Positions 1 through 6,414 of a stretch of DNA of 6,614 nucleotides are shown one piece after another. The translations under genes and the position numbers were made by a program. The DNA is from Microcella sp. GTDB lineage: Bacteria; Actinomycetota; Actinomycetes; Actinomycetales; Microbacteriaceae. A model generated the notes under the pieces. It was not told where the DNA came from, searched no databases, and worked only from the letters and a program-made list of their open reading frames with translations. Positions within the stretch are counted from its first letter, which is position 1. The number at the start of each line of letters is the position of its first letter. The stretch is taken from assembly GCA_020216895.1 (NCBI GenBank), contig JAIWOM010000083.1, forward strand, positions 1 to 6,614, read 5' to 3'.

Positions 1-1080
1 GGTCGCGGTGCGGGCGGCAACCTCGCCGACCAGCTGCTCGGCGGCGGCCACGCCCTCGCGGAGCGCGACGGCCTCGGCCCGTGCCTCGTCCACCTGCGCC
101 TGCGTGATCGTCGTCGTCATGCCCGGCAGCTCGGCCTGCTGGCTGAGCAGGGTCAGCTTCTGCTGGGTGAGGCTGGTAAGGCTGCGCACGCGCTCCTGCA
201 CCTGCTCGAGGTCGAAGGCGACGCGACGGGCGCCGTCGACGGCATCGCCCACCTGCTGCGACTCGATGCGCTGGATGCGCAGGCGGGTCTGGTCGAGCTG
301 GCTCTGCACGACGATGCGCTCGCTCGTGCGCTCGCTCTCGCTGCGGGCGTGGTCGGCCAGGGCGGTGCGCAGGGCGACCACGTCGTCGGCGAGGAGCCGC
401 GCCCGAGCATCCCGCACGATCGCGGCGATGGTCTGCGCCTCGCGCGCGATCTCCGCCTGGCGGCCGAGCGGGGTCAGCTGCCGCCGGATCTCGCCGGCCA
501 GGTCGCTGAGGCGCGTCAGGTTGGCCTGCATGGCCTCCAGCTTGCGCACCGTCTTCTCCTTGCGACGACGGTGCTTCAGGATGCCCGCGGCCTCCTCGAT
601 GAACCCGCGACGATCCTCCGGGCTCGCGTGCAGCACGGCATCGAGCTGACCCTGCCCGACGATCACGTGCATCTCGCGGCCGAGGCCGGAGTCGCTCAGC
701 AGTTCCTGCACGTCGAGGAGGCGGCAGGCCGTGCCGTTGATCGCGTACTCGCTGCCGCCGTTGCGGAACAGGGTGCGCGAGATCGTCACCTCGGAGTACT
801 CGATCGGCAGGGCGCCGTCGGCGTTGTCGATGGTGAGCTGCACCTCGGCGCGGCCGAGCGGCCCGCGCGTGGCGGTGCCGGCGAAGATGACGTCCTCCAT
901 CTTGCCGCCGCGGAGCGTCTTCGCCCCCTGCTCGCCCATCACCCAGGCGAGGGCGTCGACGACGTTCGACTTGCCCGAGCCGTTGGGCCCGACGATGCAG
1001 GTGACGCCGGGCTCGAACTGGAAGGTGGTCGGCTGCGCGAACGACTTGAAGCCCTTGATGGTCAAGCTCTTCAGATGCAC
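1..1080 (-). CDS. smc: Chromosome segregation protein SMC, N-terminal part (runs off left edge)
   Basis: SMC is the ATPase of the SMC-ScpA-ScpB condensin, which loads on the origin region and extrudes DNA loops so that sister chromosomes separate. Only the first 360 codons are present; the family is usually near 1,200 residues. The frame stays open to base 1. Seen directly: start [14 protein letters not shown], Walker A GPNGSGKS at residues 31-38, R57 in [13 protein letters not shown] (position of the known SMC arginine), and the Q-loop VGQGQ with Q143 followed by [15 protein letters not shown]. From about residue 170 the sequence becomes Ala/Arg/Glu/Gln-rich with heptad character, the start of the coiled-coil arm. 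The signature C-motif and Walker B lie outside the window. The start is GTG at 1078-1080, with GGGGGAG at 1086-1092 on the minus strand, 5 nt upstream. The gene is divergent from the GNAT gene and no longer adjacent to mutM. Identification is near certain. Confidence 0.97.
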   Translation of the reverse strand, partial: MHLKSLTIKGFKSFAQPTTFQFEPGVTCIVGPNGSGKSNVVDALAWVMGEQGAKTLRGGKMEDVIFAGTATRGPLGRAEVQLTIDNADGALPIEYSEVTISRTLFRNGGSEYAINGTACRLLDVQELLSDSGLGREMHVIVGQGQLDAVLHASPEDRRGFIEEAAGILKHRRRKEKTVRKLEAMQANLTRLSDLAGEIRRQLTPLGRQAEIAREAQTIAAIVRDARARLLADDVVALRTALADHARSESERTSERIVVQSQLDQTRLRIQRIESQQVGDAVDGARRVAFDLEQVQERVRSLTSLTQQKLTLLSQQAELPGMTTTITQAQVDEARAEAVALREGVAAAEQLVGEVAARTAT

Positions 1081-1123
1081 GCGGTCTCCCCCTCTCCCGG
1101 CTCAACATCGACGTCTGCGGTCT

Positions 1124-1129
1124 ACCGTA
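1124..1129 (-). promoter_or_regulatory. Candidate -10 element of the smc promoter
   Basis: The minus strand reads TACGGT (TAnnnT) here, about 44 nt upstream of the smc GTG. The overlapping sequence CGGTAGAC is shared with the better -10 candidate ahead of the DUF177 gene. No convincing -35 hexamer is seen at 16-18 nt spacing. Because smc is cut off from mutM by an opposite gene, a promoter must lie in this short gap; this is the best match I see. Confidence 0.35.
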
Positions 1130-1145
1130 TCGGGTCGGCGGCGGC

Positions 1146-1151
1146 TAGTCT
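1146..1151 (+). promoter_or_regulatory. Candidate -10 element of the GNAT gene promoter
   Basis: TAGTCT fits the TAnnnT pattern of sigma-A-type -10 boxes. A start about 7 nt downstream would fall near 1158-1160, exactly where the 5' arm of the leader hairpin (1160-1264) begins. The -35 region (about 1123-1128) is a poor match and overlaps the candidate smc -10, so the two divergent promoters would share core DNA. Prediction from pattern only. Confidence 0.35.
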
Positions 1152-1159
1152 GGCGGGCT

Positions 1160-1264
1160 GCCTGCCCGTTCGCTCGTTCGGACGCGCGGCTGTGGAAGTG
1201 GGTGTGTCGAGCCCGAAACACCGGGTTGCAGGCCCCGCGCCCGAATGAGCGAACAGGAGCAGGC
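1160..1264 (+). promoter_or_regulatory. Long 5'-leader hairpin covering the GNAT ribosome binding site
   Basis: An imperfect inverted repeat spans the leader. Bases 1165-1181 pair with 1241-1257 over 17 positions: 15 Watson-Crick pairs, one G-U (1176/1246) and one C-A mismatch (1167/1255). The stem extends outward by 5 pairs (1160-1164 with 1260-1264) across an AG bulge at 1258-1259, and inward by 6 G-C pairs (1184-1189 with 1235-1240) across an AC bulge at 1182-1183. The Shine-Dalgarno AGGAG (1255-1259) lies inside the 3' arm, and the ATG at 1266 follows the stem base by one base. The roughly 45-nt loop holds a small GGTGT/ACACC hairpin (1201-1205/1218-1222). A second CAGGC at 1229-1233 could compete for the 5' GCCTG, giving an alternative fold. 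The pairing is seen in the sequence; a role in translational control is inference. The arms could instead be paired DNA operator sites. Confidence 0.55.
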
Positions 1265-1265
1265 T

Positions 1266-2339
1266 ATGGAGTCGATCACGATCACCGAGGTGAGCATCCC
1301 CGAGGCGCTCGACGCACCGGATGCCGCCGAGTTCCTCGCCTGCGTCGAGGTGCGCAACGCGGTGAACCGGCACGACAGCGGCAGCGACGACAACACCTTC
1401 ACCGCCGCCGAGCTGCTGCCAGGTTGGCAGAAGACGGCGTTCGAGCCGAAGCGCCTGTTCGCCGCGCGACTCGACGGCCGCCTGGTGGGGCGCGGCATCT
1501 ACGAGACCCGCACCGAGGAGGCGGCCGACACCGCCTGGCTACATGTCGAGGTGCTGCCGGATGCCCGGGGCCACGGCGTCGGGGAGGCCCTCGCCCGGCG
1601 CCTCGAGGCCGAGGCGCTCGGCGAGGGCCGCACCCGCGCGATCGTCTACGCCCCCTCCTGGAAGCGCGGGGGCATCCGGATTCCCGCGCCGACCGGCTTC
1701 GGATCCGTGCCCGCCAGCACCCCGGAGGTGCGGCTGCTGCAGGCGATGGGGTACCGCCTCGAGCAGGTCGAGCGCGGCAGCCGCCTCGCCCTGCCCGCCG
1801 CGGGAATCGCCGACGTGCGGGCCGCCGCGCAGGAGGCGGCCGGCCCCGACTACCGCGTGCACACCTGGGCGGGCCCGACCCCGCCGCAGTGGCGCGAGGA
1901 CATCGCGCACCTGCTGACCCGGATGAGCACCGACGCCCCGACCGCCGGCCTGGAGGAGCCGGAAGACCCGTGGACGGTCGAGCGGTTGCTCGAGGACGAG
2001 GCGCTGGAAGCGTCGAGCCCGCGCACCCCGGTGGTCGCCGCGGTCGAGCACGTGCCCTCCGGCCGCCTGGTCGGGTTCACCGAGTTCACCGTGCCGGCCG
2101 AGCGCGAGCGCACCGTCGCGCAGGAGGACACGATTGTGCTGCGCGAGCACCGCGGGCACCGCCTGGGCCTGCTGCTGAAAGCCGCGAACCTGCAGTGGCT
2201 CGAGGAGGTGTCGCCCGGGCATCCGGCGATCATCACCTACAACGCGGAGGAGAACCGGCACATGCTCGACGTCAACGAGAAACTCGGCTTCGTGCCGTTC
2301 GTCTACGAGGGCGCCTGGCGGAAGGACCTGACGGCCTAG
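1266..2339 (+). CDS. Tandem-domain GNAT family N-acetyltransferase
   Basis: The protein has 357 residues with two GNAT folds, an architecture common in actinobacteria (mycothiol synthase is one member of the wider group). The N-terminal domain carries the acetyl-CoA pyrophosphate loop in VEVLPDARGHGVGEAL (about residues 94-108). The C-terminal domain carries TIVLREHRGHRLGLLL (about 289-304), followed by ITYNAEENRHMLDVNEKLGF (about 323-342), the typical end of a GNAT domain where an Asn leads into a helix and the xLGF strand. There is no signal peptide or membrane segment, so it should be cytoplasmic. The substrate cannot be read from the sequence: small amines, an antibiotic or a protein terminus are all possible. 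The ATG at 1266 is preferred because AGGAG (1255-1259) sits 6 nt upstream; an in-frame ATG at 1245 would add MSEQEQA but has no good ribosome site. The gene interrupts the mutM-smc neighbourhood in reverse orientation, and its stop overlaps that of mutM. Confidence 0.9.
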   Translation: MESITITEVSIPEALDAPDAAEFLACVEVRNAVNRHDSGSDDNTFTAAELLPGWQKTAFEPKRLFAARLDGRLVGRGIYETRTEEAADTAWLHVEVLPDARGHGVGEALARRLEAEALGEGRTRAIVYAPSWKRGGIRIPAPTGFGSVPASTPEVRLLQAMGYRLEQVERGSRLALPAAGIADVRAAAQEAAGPDYRVHTWAGPTPPQWREDIAHLLTRMSTDAPTAGLEEPEDPWTVERLLEDEALEASSPRTPVVAAVEHVPSGRLVGFTEFTVPAERERTVAQEDTIVLREHRGHRLGLLLKAANLQWLEEVSPGHPAIITYNAEENRHMLDVNEKLGFVPFVYEGAWRKDLTA

Positions 2340-3241
2340 CGGATCCGCTGGCAGCGGCGGCAGAAGTGCGAGCCGCGGTTCATGAACTGCTCGCGGACGA
2401 TCGGCCGCCCACACCGCGGGCACGGCTTGCCCTGCTGACCGTAGGCGCGCAGCGAGTGGCTGAAGTACCCCGAGGCGCCGTTGACGTTCACGTACTGCGC
2501 GTCAAAGCTCGTGCCGCCCTCCTCGAGCGCGCGACGCAGCACGACGCGCACCTCCTCGAGCAGCTCGCGCGCCTTCCGCGTCGAGAGCGTCTCGGTCGGC
2601 TGGTCGTAGTGCACGCGCGCCGCCCACAGCGCCTCGTCGGCGTAGATGTTGCCGATGCCGCTGACGAGGGTCTGGTCGAGCAGCGCGCGCTTCACCGTGG
2701 TGCGCTTGCCGGTGAGACGGCGCAGGAAGGCCCGCTCGTCGAACGCGGGGTCGAGCGGGTCGCGCGCGATGTGGGCGACCTGACTCGGGATGCTCGCCAA
2801 CGGCAGCCCGTATCCCGCCGCCGCGCCGTCGCGCGTCGGCAGCAGCGCGTCCACGGCCATCGAGCCGAAGATGCGCTGATCGACGAAGTCGACCCGCAGC
2901 GGGCCGTGGGTCGGATGCTCCAGGGCGAAGCGGATGCGCGTCAGCGGCGCGGCCTCGGCCGCGGGGTCGCGCAGCAGCACCTGACCGCTCATGCCGAGGT
3001 GGGTGACGAGTGCCGCCGCGGGGTCCCCGACGGGAGCATCCAACGGCAGCCATAGGAACTTGCCCCGCCGCACGGCGCCCAGCAGGCGAGCACCGGTCAG
3101 CCGGTCGATGAAGTCCTCGGCCGGGCCTTCGTGACGCTTGAGCGAGCGCTCGTCGAGCACCTCGACAGCGGTGATGCGCGCGCCGGTGACGGCGGGCTGC
3201 AGGCCGTGGCGCACGACCTCGACTTCGGGAAGCTCAGGCAC
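2336..3241 (-). CDS. mutM: Bifunctional DNA-formamidopyrimidine glycosylase / AP lyase (MutM, Fpg)
   Basis: MutM removes 8-oxoguanine and formamidopyrimidines from DNA and nicks the abasic site by beta/delta elimination, as part of base excision repair. The 301 residues match the family. All key elements are present: N-terminal PELPEVE with the catalytic Pro2 and Glu3, the lysine in RRGKFLW (K61), the void-filling triad M84, R123 and F125 (DQRIFG), the helix-two-turn-helix GIGNIYADEAL with N198, and a C-terminal zinc finger with C274, C277, C294 and C297 plus R289 in the hairpin. The GTG start at 3239-3241 is fixed because Pro2 must be the mature N-terminus; the ribosome site is weak (GCTGAG about 6 nt upstream). 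It begins 43 nt after the rnc stop, so it is probably in the same transcript. Its TAG stop shares a CTAG with the stop of the convergent GNAT gene. Confidence 0.97.
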   Translation of the reverse strand: MPELPEVEVVRHGLQPAVTGARITAVEVLDERSLKRHEGPAEDFIDRLTGARLLGAVRRGKFLWLPLDAPVGDPAAALVTHLGMSGQVLLRDPAAEAAPLTRIRFALEHPTHGPLRVDFVDQRIFGSMAVDALLPTRDGAAAGYGLPLASIPSQVAHIARDPLDPAFDERAFLRRLTGKRTTVKRALLDQTLVSGIGNIYADEALWAARVHYDQPTETLSTRKARELLEEVRVVLRRALEEGGTSFDAQYVNVNGASGYFSHSLRAYGQQGKPCPRCGRPIVREQFMNRGSHFCRRCQRIR

Positions 3242-3284
3242 GGTGTTCTCAGCCGGTCAGGGGCTCAGTGGTCGCGGGGCCGGC

Positions 3285-4034
3285 TCAGCGCCGGGTCTGG
3301 AGGATCGTCCAGGCCTCGAGCGCGGCGGCCATCTCGGCCTGCTTCTTGCTCGTGCCCGATCCCGTGGCGACGGCGTCACCACCGAGCAGCACGGTGGCGG
3401 TGAACACCTTCGAGTGGTCGGGGCCGTCGTCGGCCACCTGGTAGACGGGCAGCCCGAGACCGCGGTGGGCGGCGAGCTCCTGCAGGGAGGTCTTCGGGTC
3501 CATGGCGGCACCGAAGCGGTCGGGGTCGGCCCGGAGGGGCTCGATCAGCCGCAGCACGAGCGCGGTGGCCACCTCTCCCCCGAGATCGAGGTAGGTGGCG
3601 CCGATGAGCGCCTCGACGGTATCGGCGAGGATCGACGACTTCTCGCGGCCGCCCGTGAGCTCCTCGCCCTTGCCGAGCTTGAGGTGCTCGCCGAGCCCGA
3701 TCGCGCGAGCGACCTCGGCGAGGGCGACGGCCGACACGAGCGAGGCGCGGCGCTTGGCGAGGTCGCCCTCGCTCAGCTCCGGGTAGCTCGTGTAGAGCAT
3801 GACCGTGACGGCCTGCCCGAGAATGGCGTCGCCGAGGAACTCGAGTCGCTCGTTGGTCGCGACCCCGCCGTGCTCGTACGCCCACGACCGGTGCGTGAGC
3901 GCAAGATCGAGCAGCGCAGGATTCAACGACACCCCGAGCGCGCGCTCGAGCGAGTCGGTCGCAGCGCCGAACTGATCCCCGCTACCGGGCATCTCGGCCC
4001 CGGCCGACTGAGTCTCGGCACCCGAGCCTGTCAC
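3285..4034 (-). CDS. rnc: Ribonuclease III
   Basis: RNase III cuts double-stranded RNA; it separates the 16S and 23S rRNA precursors and processes some mRNAs. Seen in the 249 residues: the signature NERLEFLGD at 61-69 with acidic metal-binding residues E62, E65 and D69, the second acidic pair D138 and E141 in ADTVEALIGATYLD, and a double-stranded RNA-binding domain from about 180 (DPKTSLQELA) to 247 with SGTSKKQAEMAAA. The start is uncertain. The GTG at 4032-4034 has AAGGT 6 nt upstream; an internal ATG at 3990-3992 (residue 15) would remove a low-complexity Ser/Gly/Ala-rich leader and still keep the whole catalytic domain. It lies 31 nt after rpmF and 43 nt before mutM, consistent with one operon of ribosome-related genes. 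Confidence 0.96.
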   Translation of the reverse strand: MTGSGAETQSAGAEMPGSGDQFGAATDSLERALGVSLNPALLDLALTHRSWAYEHGGVATNERLEFLGDAILGQAVTVMLYTSYPELSEGDLAKRRASLVSAVALAEVARAIGLGEHLKLGKGEELTGGREKSSILADTVEALIGATYLDLGGEVATALVLRLIEPLRADPDRFGAAMDPKTSLQELAAHRGLGLPVYQVADDGPDHSKVFTATVLLGGDAVATGSGTSKKQAEMAAALEAWTILQTRR

Positions 4035-4065
4035 CGCGGAGACCTTCAGCCGCCGACGAGATGAC

Positions 4066-4269
4066 TCAGACGTCGGCGACCTTGCGGCCCTTGTACTCCA
4101 TGTACAGGGGCGTGCCGGCCGAGTCCTCCACGACCTTCGCGCGGTGCGGGAGGCTGTAGACGACCTTGCCGTTCTCGACGGTCTTCACGAGCGTGGGGGC
4201 CGACGCCTTCCACTGCGAACGGCGCGAGTTCGTGTTCGAGCGCGACATCTTCCGCTTGGGAACAGCCAT
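4066..4269 (-). CDS. rpmF: 50S ribosomal protein L32
   Basis: L32 is a small structural protein of the large ribosomal subunit. The 67 residues start [20 protein letters not shown], the standard N-terminus with a basic tail, and contain [16 protein letters not shown] in the middle. There is no cysteine, so this is the zinc-independent form rather than a CxxC zinc-ribbon paralogue. The ATG is fixed by the conserved MAVPK. The region upstream is purine-rich (GAGAGAAGAA) rather than a strong Shine-Dalgarno. The gene follows the DUF177 gene by 61 nt, the widespread yceD-rpmF pairing, and is followed by rnc. Confidence 0.98.
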   Translation of the reverse strand: MAVPKRKMSRSNTNSRRSQWKASAPTLVKTVENGKVVYSLPHRAKVVEDSAGTPLYMEYKGRKVADV

Positions 4270-4293
4270 GGTGGTTCTTCTCTCTGTCAGACC

Positions 4294-4309
4294 GGCACGC
4301 CAGCGCGCC
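4294..4309 (-). promoter_or_regulatory. Short GC-rich hairpin in the DUF177-rpmF spacer
   Basis: On the minus strand GGCGCGC and GCGTGCC are complementary, with one G-U pair, around a minimal loop (realistically 6 pairs with a 4-nt loop). It lies 24 nt before the rpmF ATG inside the 61-nt spacer and is not followed by a U tract, so it is not a clear terminator. It might stabilise the rpmF part of the transcript or be chance in GC-rich DNA. Confidence 0.25.
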
Positions 4310-4330
4310 GATGAGGTCGTGGTCGGGTGC

Positions 4331-4858
4331 TCAGTTCTCGTCGGCGTCGCGGGCGAAGCTTTCGAGCGCCGCCCAGCGCGGATCGAGCTCCGCACGGGGC
4401 TCCCGCGGGCCGGAATCGGCCAGACGCTCGCCCGTCTCGGGATCGAGACCCGGGCAATCGTCGCGGCACACCGGCTGGAACGGGAGCGACAGCACCACCG
4501 CGTCTCGCACCACCGGTTCACAATCCACGTGATCATCGTGAACCTGGTAGTCGTACGCGTCGTCCTGAGAATACGCGAAAAGCTCCTGGAATTCGACTTC
4601 GAGGGGCAGCTCGACGCGGTCGAGGCAGCGCACGCACTCACCGACGGCCGTGGTCGAGACCTCGCCCGTGACGAGGATGCCGTCGTGCAGACCCTCGAGC
4701 CGCAGGTCGAGATCGAGCTCGGAGCCGGCGGGAACCGTGACGACCGCGGCGCCCAACTGCTCGGGCACGGCGAACGTCAGCGACTTCTCCCGCATCTCGC
4801 CGGGGCGATGCACGAGGTCGCGCACGTTCACGCGGTAGGGGTTCGAGGCGGCAGGCAC
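4331..4858 (-). CDS. YceD / DUF177 family protein (rRNA-accumulation-related)
   Basis: The 175 residues match the DUF177 (YceD) family, typically encoded next to rpmF. E. coli and plant members have been linked to 23S rRNA accumulation, so a role in large-subunit assembly is likely, though the mechanism is unsettled. Seen: GECVRCLD (C75, C78), the acidic stretch [34 protein letters not shown] (C131, C135), and the C-terminal [10 protein letters not shown]. Many homologues have a further CPxCG after CPGL; here those positions are Asp and Thr, leaving C75/C78/C131/C135 as a possible four-cysteine site. The GTG at 4856-4858 is only 8 nt from a TAGACT box, with no Shine-Dalgarno, suggesting leaderless translation. 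It is the first gene of the unit that runs into rpmF, rnc and mutM. Confidence 0.93.
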   Translation of the reverse strand: MPAASNPYRVNVRDLVHRPGEMREKSLTFAVPEQLGAAVVTVPAGSELDLDLRLEGLHDGILVTGEVSTTAVGECVRCLDRVELPLEVEFQELFAYSQDDAYDYQVHDDHVDCEPVVRDAVVLSLPFQPVCRDDCPGLDPETGERLADSGPREPRAELDPRWAALESFARDADEN

Positions 4859-4866
4859 AGCCGGTC

Positions 4867-4872
4867 AGTCTA
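4867..4872 (-). promoter_or_regulatory. -10 element of the DUF177-rpmF-rnc-mutM operon, probably leaderless
   Basis: The minus strand reads TAGACT here. The 8 nt between this box and the GTG at 4858 place the expected transcription start at or next to the first base of the start codon, the hallmark of leaderless mRNAs, which are common in actinobacteria. A weak -35-like TTCTGC lies 17 nt upstream. The terminator of the preceding gene lies 60 nt further upstream, which fits a promoter here. Confidence 0.55.
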
Positions 4873-4932
4873 CCGGGCGACTCCCGTGCGCAGAACCGGA
4901 GACCAGAGCCAGCAGACCCGGGCCGGAACAGC

Positions 4933-4982
4933 AACGACCGCGGGCATCCCTCACCCGATCGCTCAGGATGCCCGCGGTCGTT
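4933..4982 (-). terminator. Intrinsic terminator of the aminotransferase gene
   Basis: Bases 4933-4949 and 4966-4982 are perfect reverse complements over 17 bp (AACGACCGCGGGCATCC and its partner) around a 16-nt loop. The stem begins 17 nt past the aminotransferase TAG. In the direction of that gene, the strand after the stem reads GTCGTTGCTGTTCC, a weak T-rich tail as usual in high-GC actinobacteria. It separates the aminotransferase from the DUF177 promoter. Confidence 0.85.
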
Positions 4983-4999
4983 CTCACGCTAGGCCTCGG

Positions 5000-6364
5000 C
5001 TACTGCGCAACCGCCGAGAAAGCGCCGTCATACGCCTGCAAGGCGTCTGCGACCTGGTCGGGAGTCACGATGCACGGCGGCACGACGTGGATGCGGTTCT
5101 CGGCCGCGAACGGCAGCACCTTGCGGGCCATGAGCTCGGCCTTGAGGCGGTTGATGACGTCGACGCCCACCGGCTCGCGGGTGGCGCGGTCGGTGACGAG
5201 GTCGAGGGCCCAGAACACGCCGAGGCCGCGCACGTCGCCGATCATGGGGTGCTTCTCGGCGAGCGCCCGCAGGCCGGGGCCGAGGTGCTTCTCGCCGATC
5301 ATGCGCGCGTTCTCGACGATGCCCTCCTCGGTCATCGCGTCGATCGAGGCGACGATCGACGCGGCGGCCAGCGGATGCCCGCTGTACGTCAGCCCGCCCG
5401 GGAAGACCCTCTCGGCGAAGGCCTCGGCGATCGTCGGGCTCAGCACCACGCCGCCCACGGGCACGTAGCCCGAGTTGACGCCCTTCGCGAAGGCGATGAG
5501 GTCGGGAGTCGCCCGGTTGGGGTTGATGGTCTCGTTCTGCCACGCGAACCAGTCGCCCGTCCGGCCGAAGCCGGCCATGACCTCGTCGGCGATCCAGACG
5601 ATGCCGTACTTGTCGGCGAGCGCGCGCACGCCCTCGAGGTAGCCGGGCGGCGGCGCGAAGATGCCCGCGGTGCCGGGCACCGACTCGAGCAGGATCGCCG
5701 CGATCGTGCCGGGACCCTCGGCGATGATGGTGCGCTCGAGGTGGCGGAGGGCGCGGGCGCACTCCTGCTCGGGGGTCTCGGAGAAGAACTCGCTGCGGTA
5801 GGTGAACGGCCCGAAGAAGTGCACGTGGCCGTAGGCGTACTCGTTGGGCATGCGGCGCCAGTCGCCGGTCGCGGCGATCGCGGCACCGGTGTTGCCGTGG
5901 TAGCTGCGGTAGGTCGAGAGCACCTTGTGCTTGTGCGTGGTGAGACGCGCCATGCGAATGGCGTTCTCGATCGCGTCGGCGCCGCCGTTGGTGAAGAACA
6001 CCTGGCTGAAGCCGGGACCCGCCTTCTCGACGATGCGCTGCGCGGCCTCGCCGCGCACGAGGGCGGCGGTGGAGGGCGCGACGGTCGCGAGCTGCGCGGC
6101 CTGCTGCTGGATCGCCGCGACGACCTTGGGGTGCGAGTGCCCGATGTTGGTGTTGACGAGCTGGCTCGAGAAGTCGAGGTAGGCGTCGCCGTCGTAGGTG
6201 TAGACGTAGCTACCCTGCGCGCTCGCGGCGACGAAGGGCTTCAGCGCCCCCTGCGCGCTCCACGAGTGGAAGACGTACTGGCGATCGAGCTCGTAGGCCC
6301 GCGCACCATCGGCGGGGTTGTGAGCGGGGGCAGTGGGGGTTGACCGGTTCAGAGTGTCGGTCAT
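5000..6364 (-). CDS. Class III PLP-dependent aminotransferase
   Basis: This 454-residue cytoplasmic enzyme should move an amino group from a terminal (omega) amine to a keto acid with pyridoxal phosphate. Seen: phosphate-binding NGGADAIENAIRMAR (126-140), SYHGNTG with Y155 and H156 stacking on the cofactor, IADEVMAGFGRTG with D260 contacting the pyridine nitrogen, the Schiff-base lysine K294 in AFAKGVNSGYVPVGG, and GLTYSGHP with T326. The N-terminal VFHSWSAQ resembles actinobacterial taurine, beta-alanine or GABA transaminases; the exact substrate cannot be settled here. The ATG at 6362-6364 is chosen because AAGGA lies 9-10 nt upstream and the protein then starts as the family does. The frame is open 49 codons further, to 6511, but that stretch overlaps another coding frame and looks unlike protein sequence of the family. 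The gene ends 17 nt before a strong terminator and has a candidate promoter at 6404-6409, so it may be monocistronic. Confidence 0.93.
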   Translation of the reverse strand: MTDTLNRSTPTAPAHNPADGARAYELDRQYVFHSWSAQGALKPFVAASAQGSYVYTYDGDAYLDFSSQLVNTNIGHSHPKVVAAIQQQAAQLATVAPSTAALVRGEAAQRIVEKAGPGFSQVFFTNGGADAIENAIRMARLTTHKHKVLSTYRSYHGNTGAAIAATGDWRRMPNEYAYGHVHFFGPFTYRSEFFSETPEQECARALRHLERTIIAEGPGTIAAILLESVPGTAGIFAPPPGYLEGVRALADKYGIVWIADEVMAGFGRTGDWFAWQNETINPNRATPDLIAFAKGVNSGYVPVGGVVLSPTIAEAFAERVFPGGLTYSGHPLAAASIVASIDAMTEEGIVENARMIGEKHLGPGLRALAEKHPMIGDVRGLGVFWALDLVTDRATREPVGVDVINRLKAELMARKVLPFAAENRIHVVPPCIVTPDQVADALQAYDGAFSAVAQ

Positions 6365-6403
6365 GGCTATCAGTCCTTGAGTCGAAGGAACGGGAATGCG
6401 CCC

Positions 6404-6409
6404 ATTATC
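6404..6409 (-). promoter_or_regulatory. Candidate -10 element of the aminotransferase promoter
   Basis: The minus strand reads GATAAT in an otherwise GC-rich stretch, 39 nt upstream of the aminotransferase ATG and just after the stop codon of the preceding gene. It is close to the TATAAT consensus. No good -35 hexamer is seen at the usual spacing. Confidence 0.4.
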
Positions 6410-6414
6410 CCCGG

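Noticed and set aside
577..591. 15-mer TCAGGATGCCCGCGG shared between smc and the terminator at 4964-4978
   Set aside because: A shared 15-mer is not surprising in 6.6 kb of GC-rich DNA, and in smc it encodes the conserved AAGIL segment; not a repeat element.
1154..1168. Small hairpin CGGGC-TGCCT-GCCCG ahead of the GNAT leader
   Set aside because: It would be mostly upstream of the predicted transcription start, and 5-bp stems are common at this GC content.
349..1248. 299-codon plus-strand frame opposite smc
   Set aside because: Antisense shadow of the well-supported smc head domain; no recognisable motif.
1245..1265. ATG at 1245 as start of the GNAT protein
   Set aside because: No good Shine-Dalgarno precedes it, whereas AGGAG lies 6 nt before the ATG at 1266. 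It stays as a minor alternative.
731..3055. 774-codon open frame on the plus strand
   Set aside because: It crosses antisense to smc, the smc-GNAT gap, the GNAT gene in another frame, and antisense to mutM. Its Arg/Ala/Gly-rich product has no family features; such frames arise by chance in GC-rich DNA.
3251..3285. 6-bp AGCCGG/CCGGCT pairing in the rnc-mutM spacer
   Set aside because: Too short, with a 23-nt loop, to separate from chance; no T tract, so not a terminator.
4166..6343. 725-codon open frame on the plus strand
   Set aside because: It lies antisense to rpmF, DUF177 and the aminotransferase, passes through the terminator stem, and its product is low complexity.
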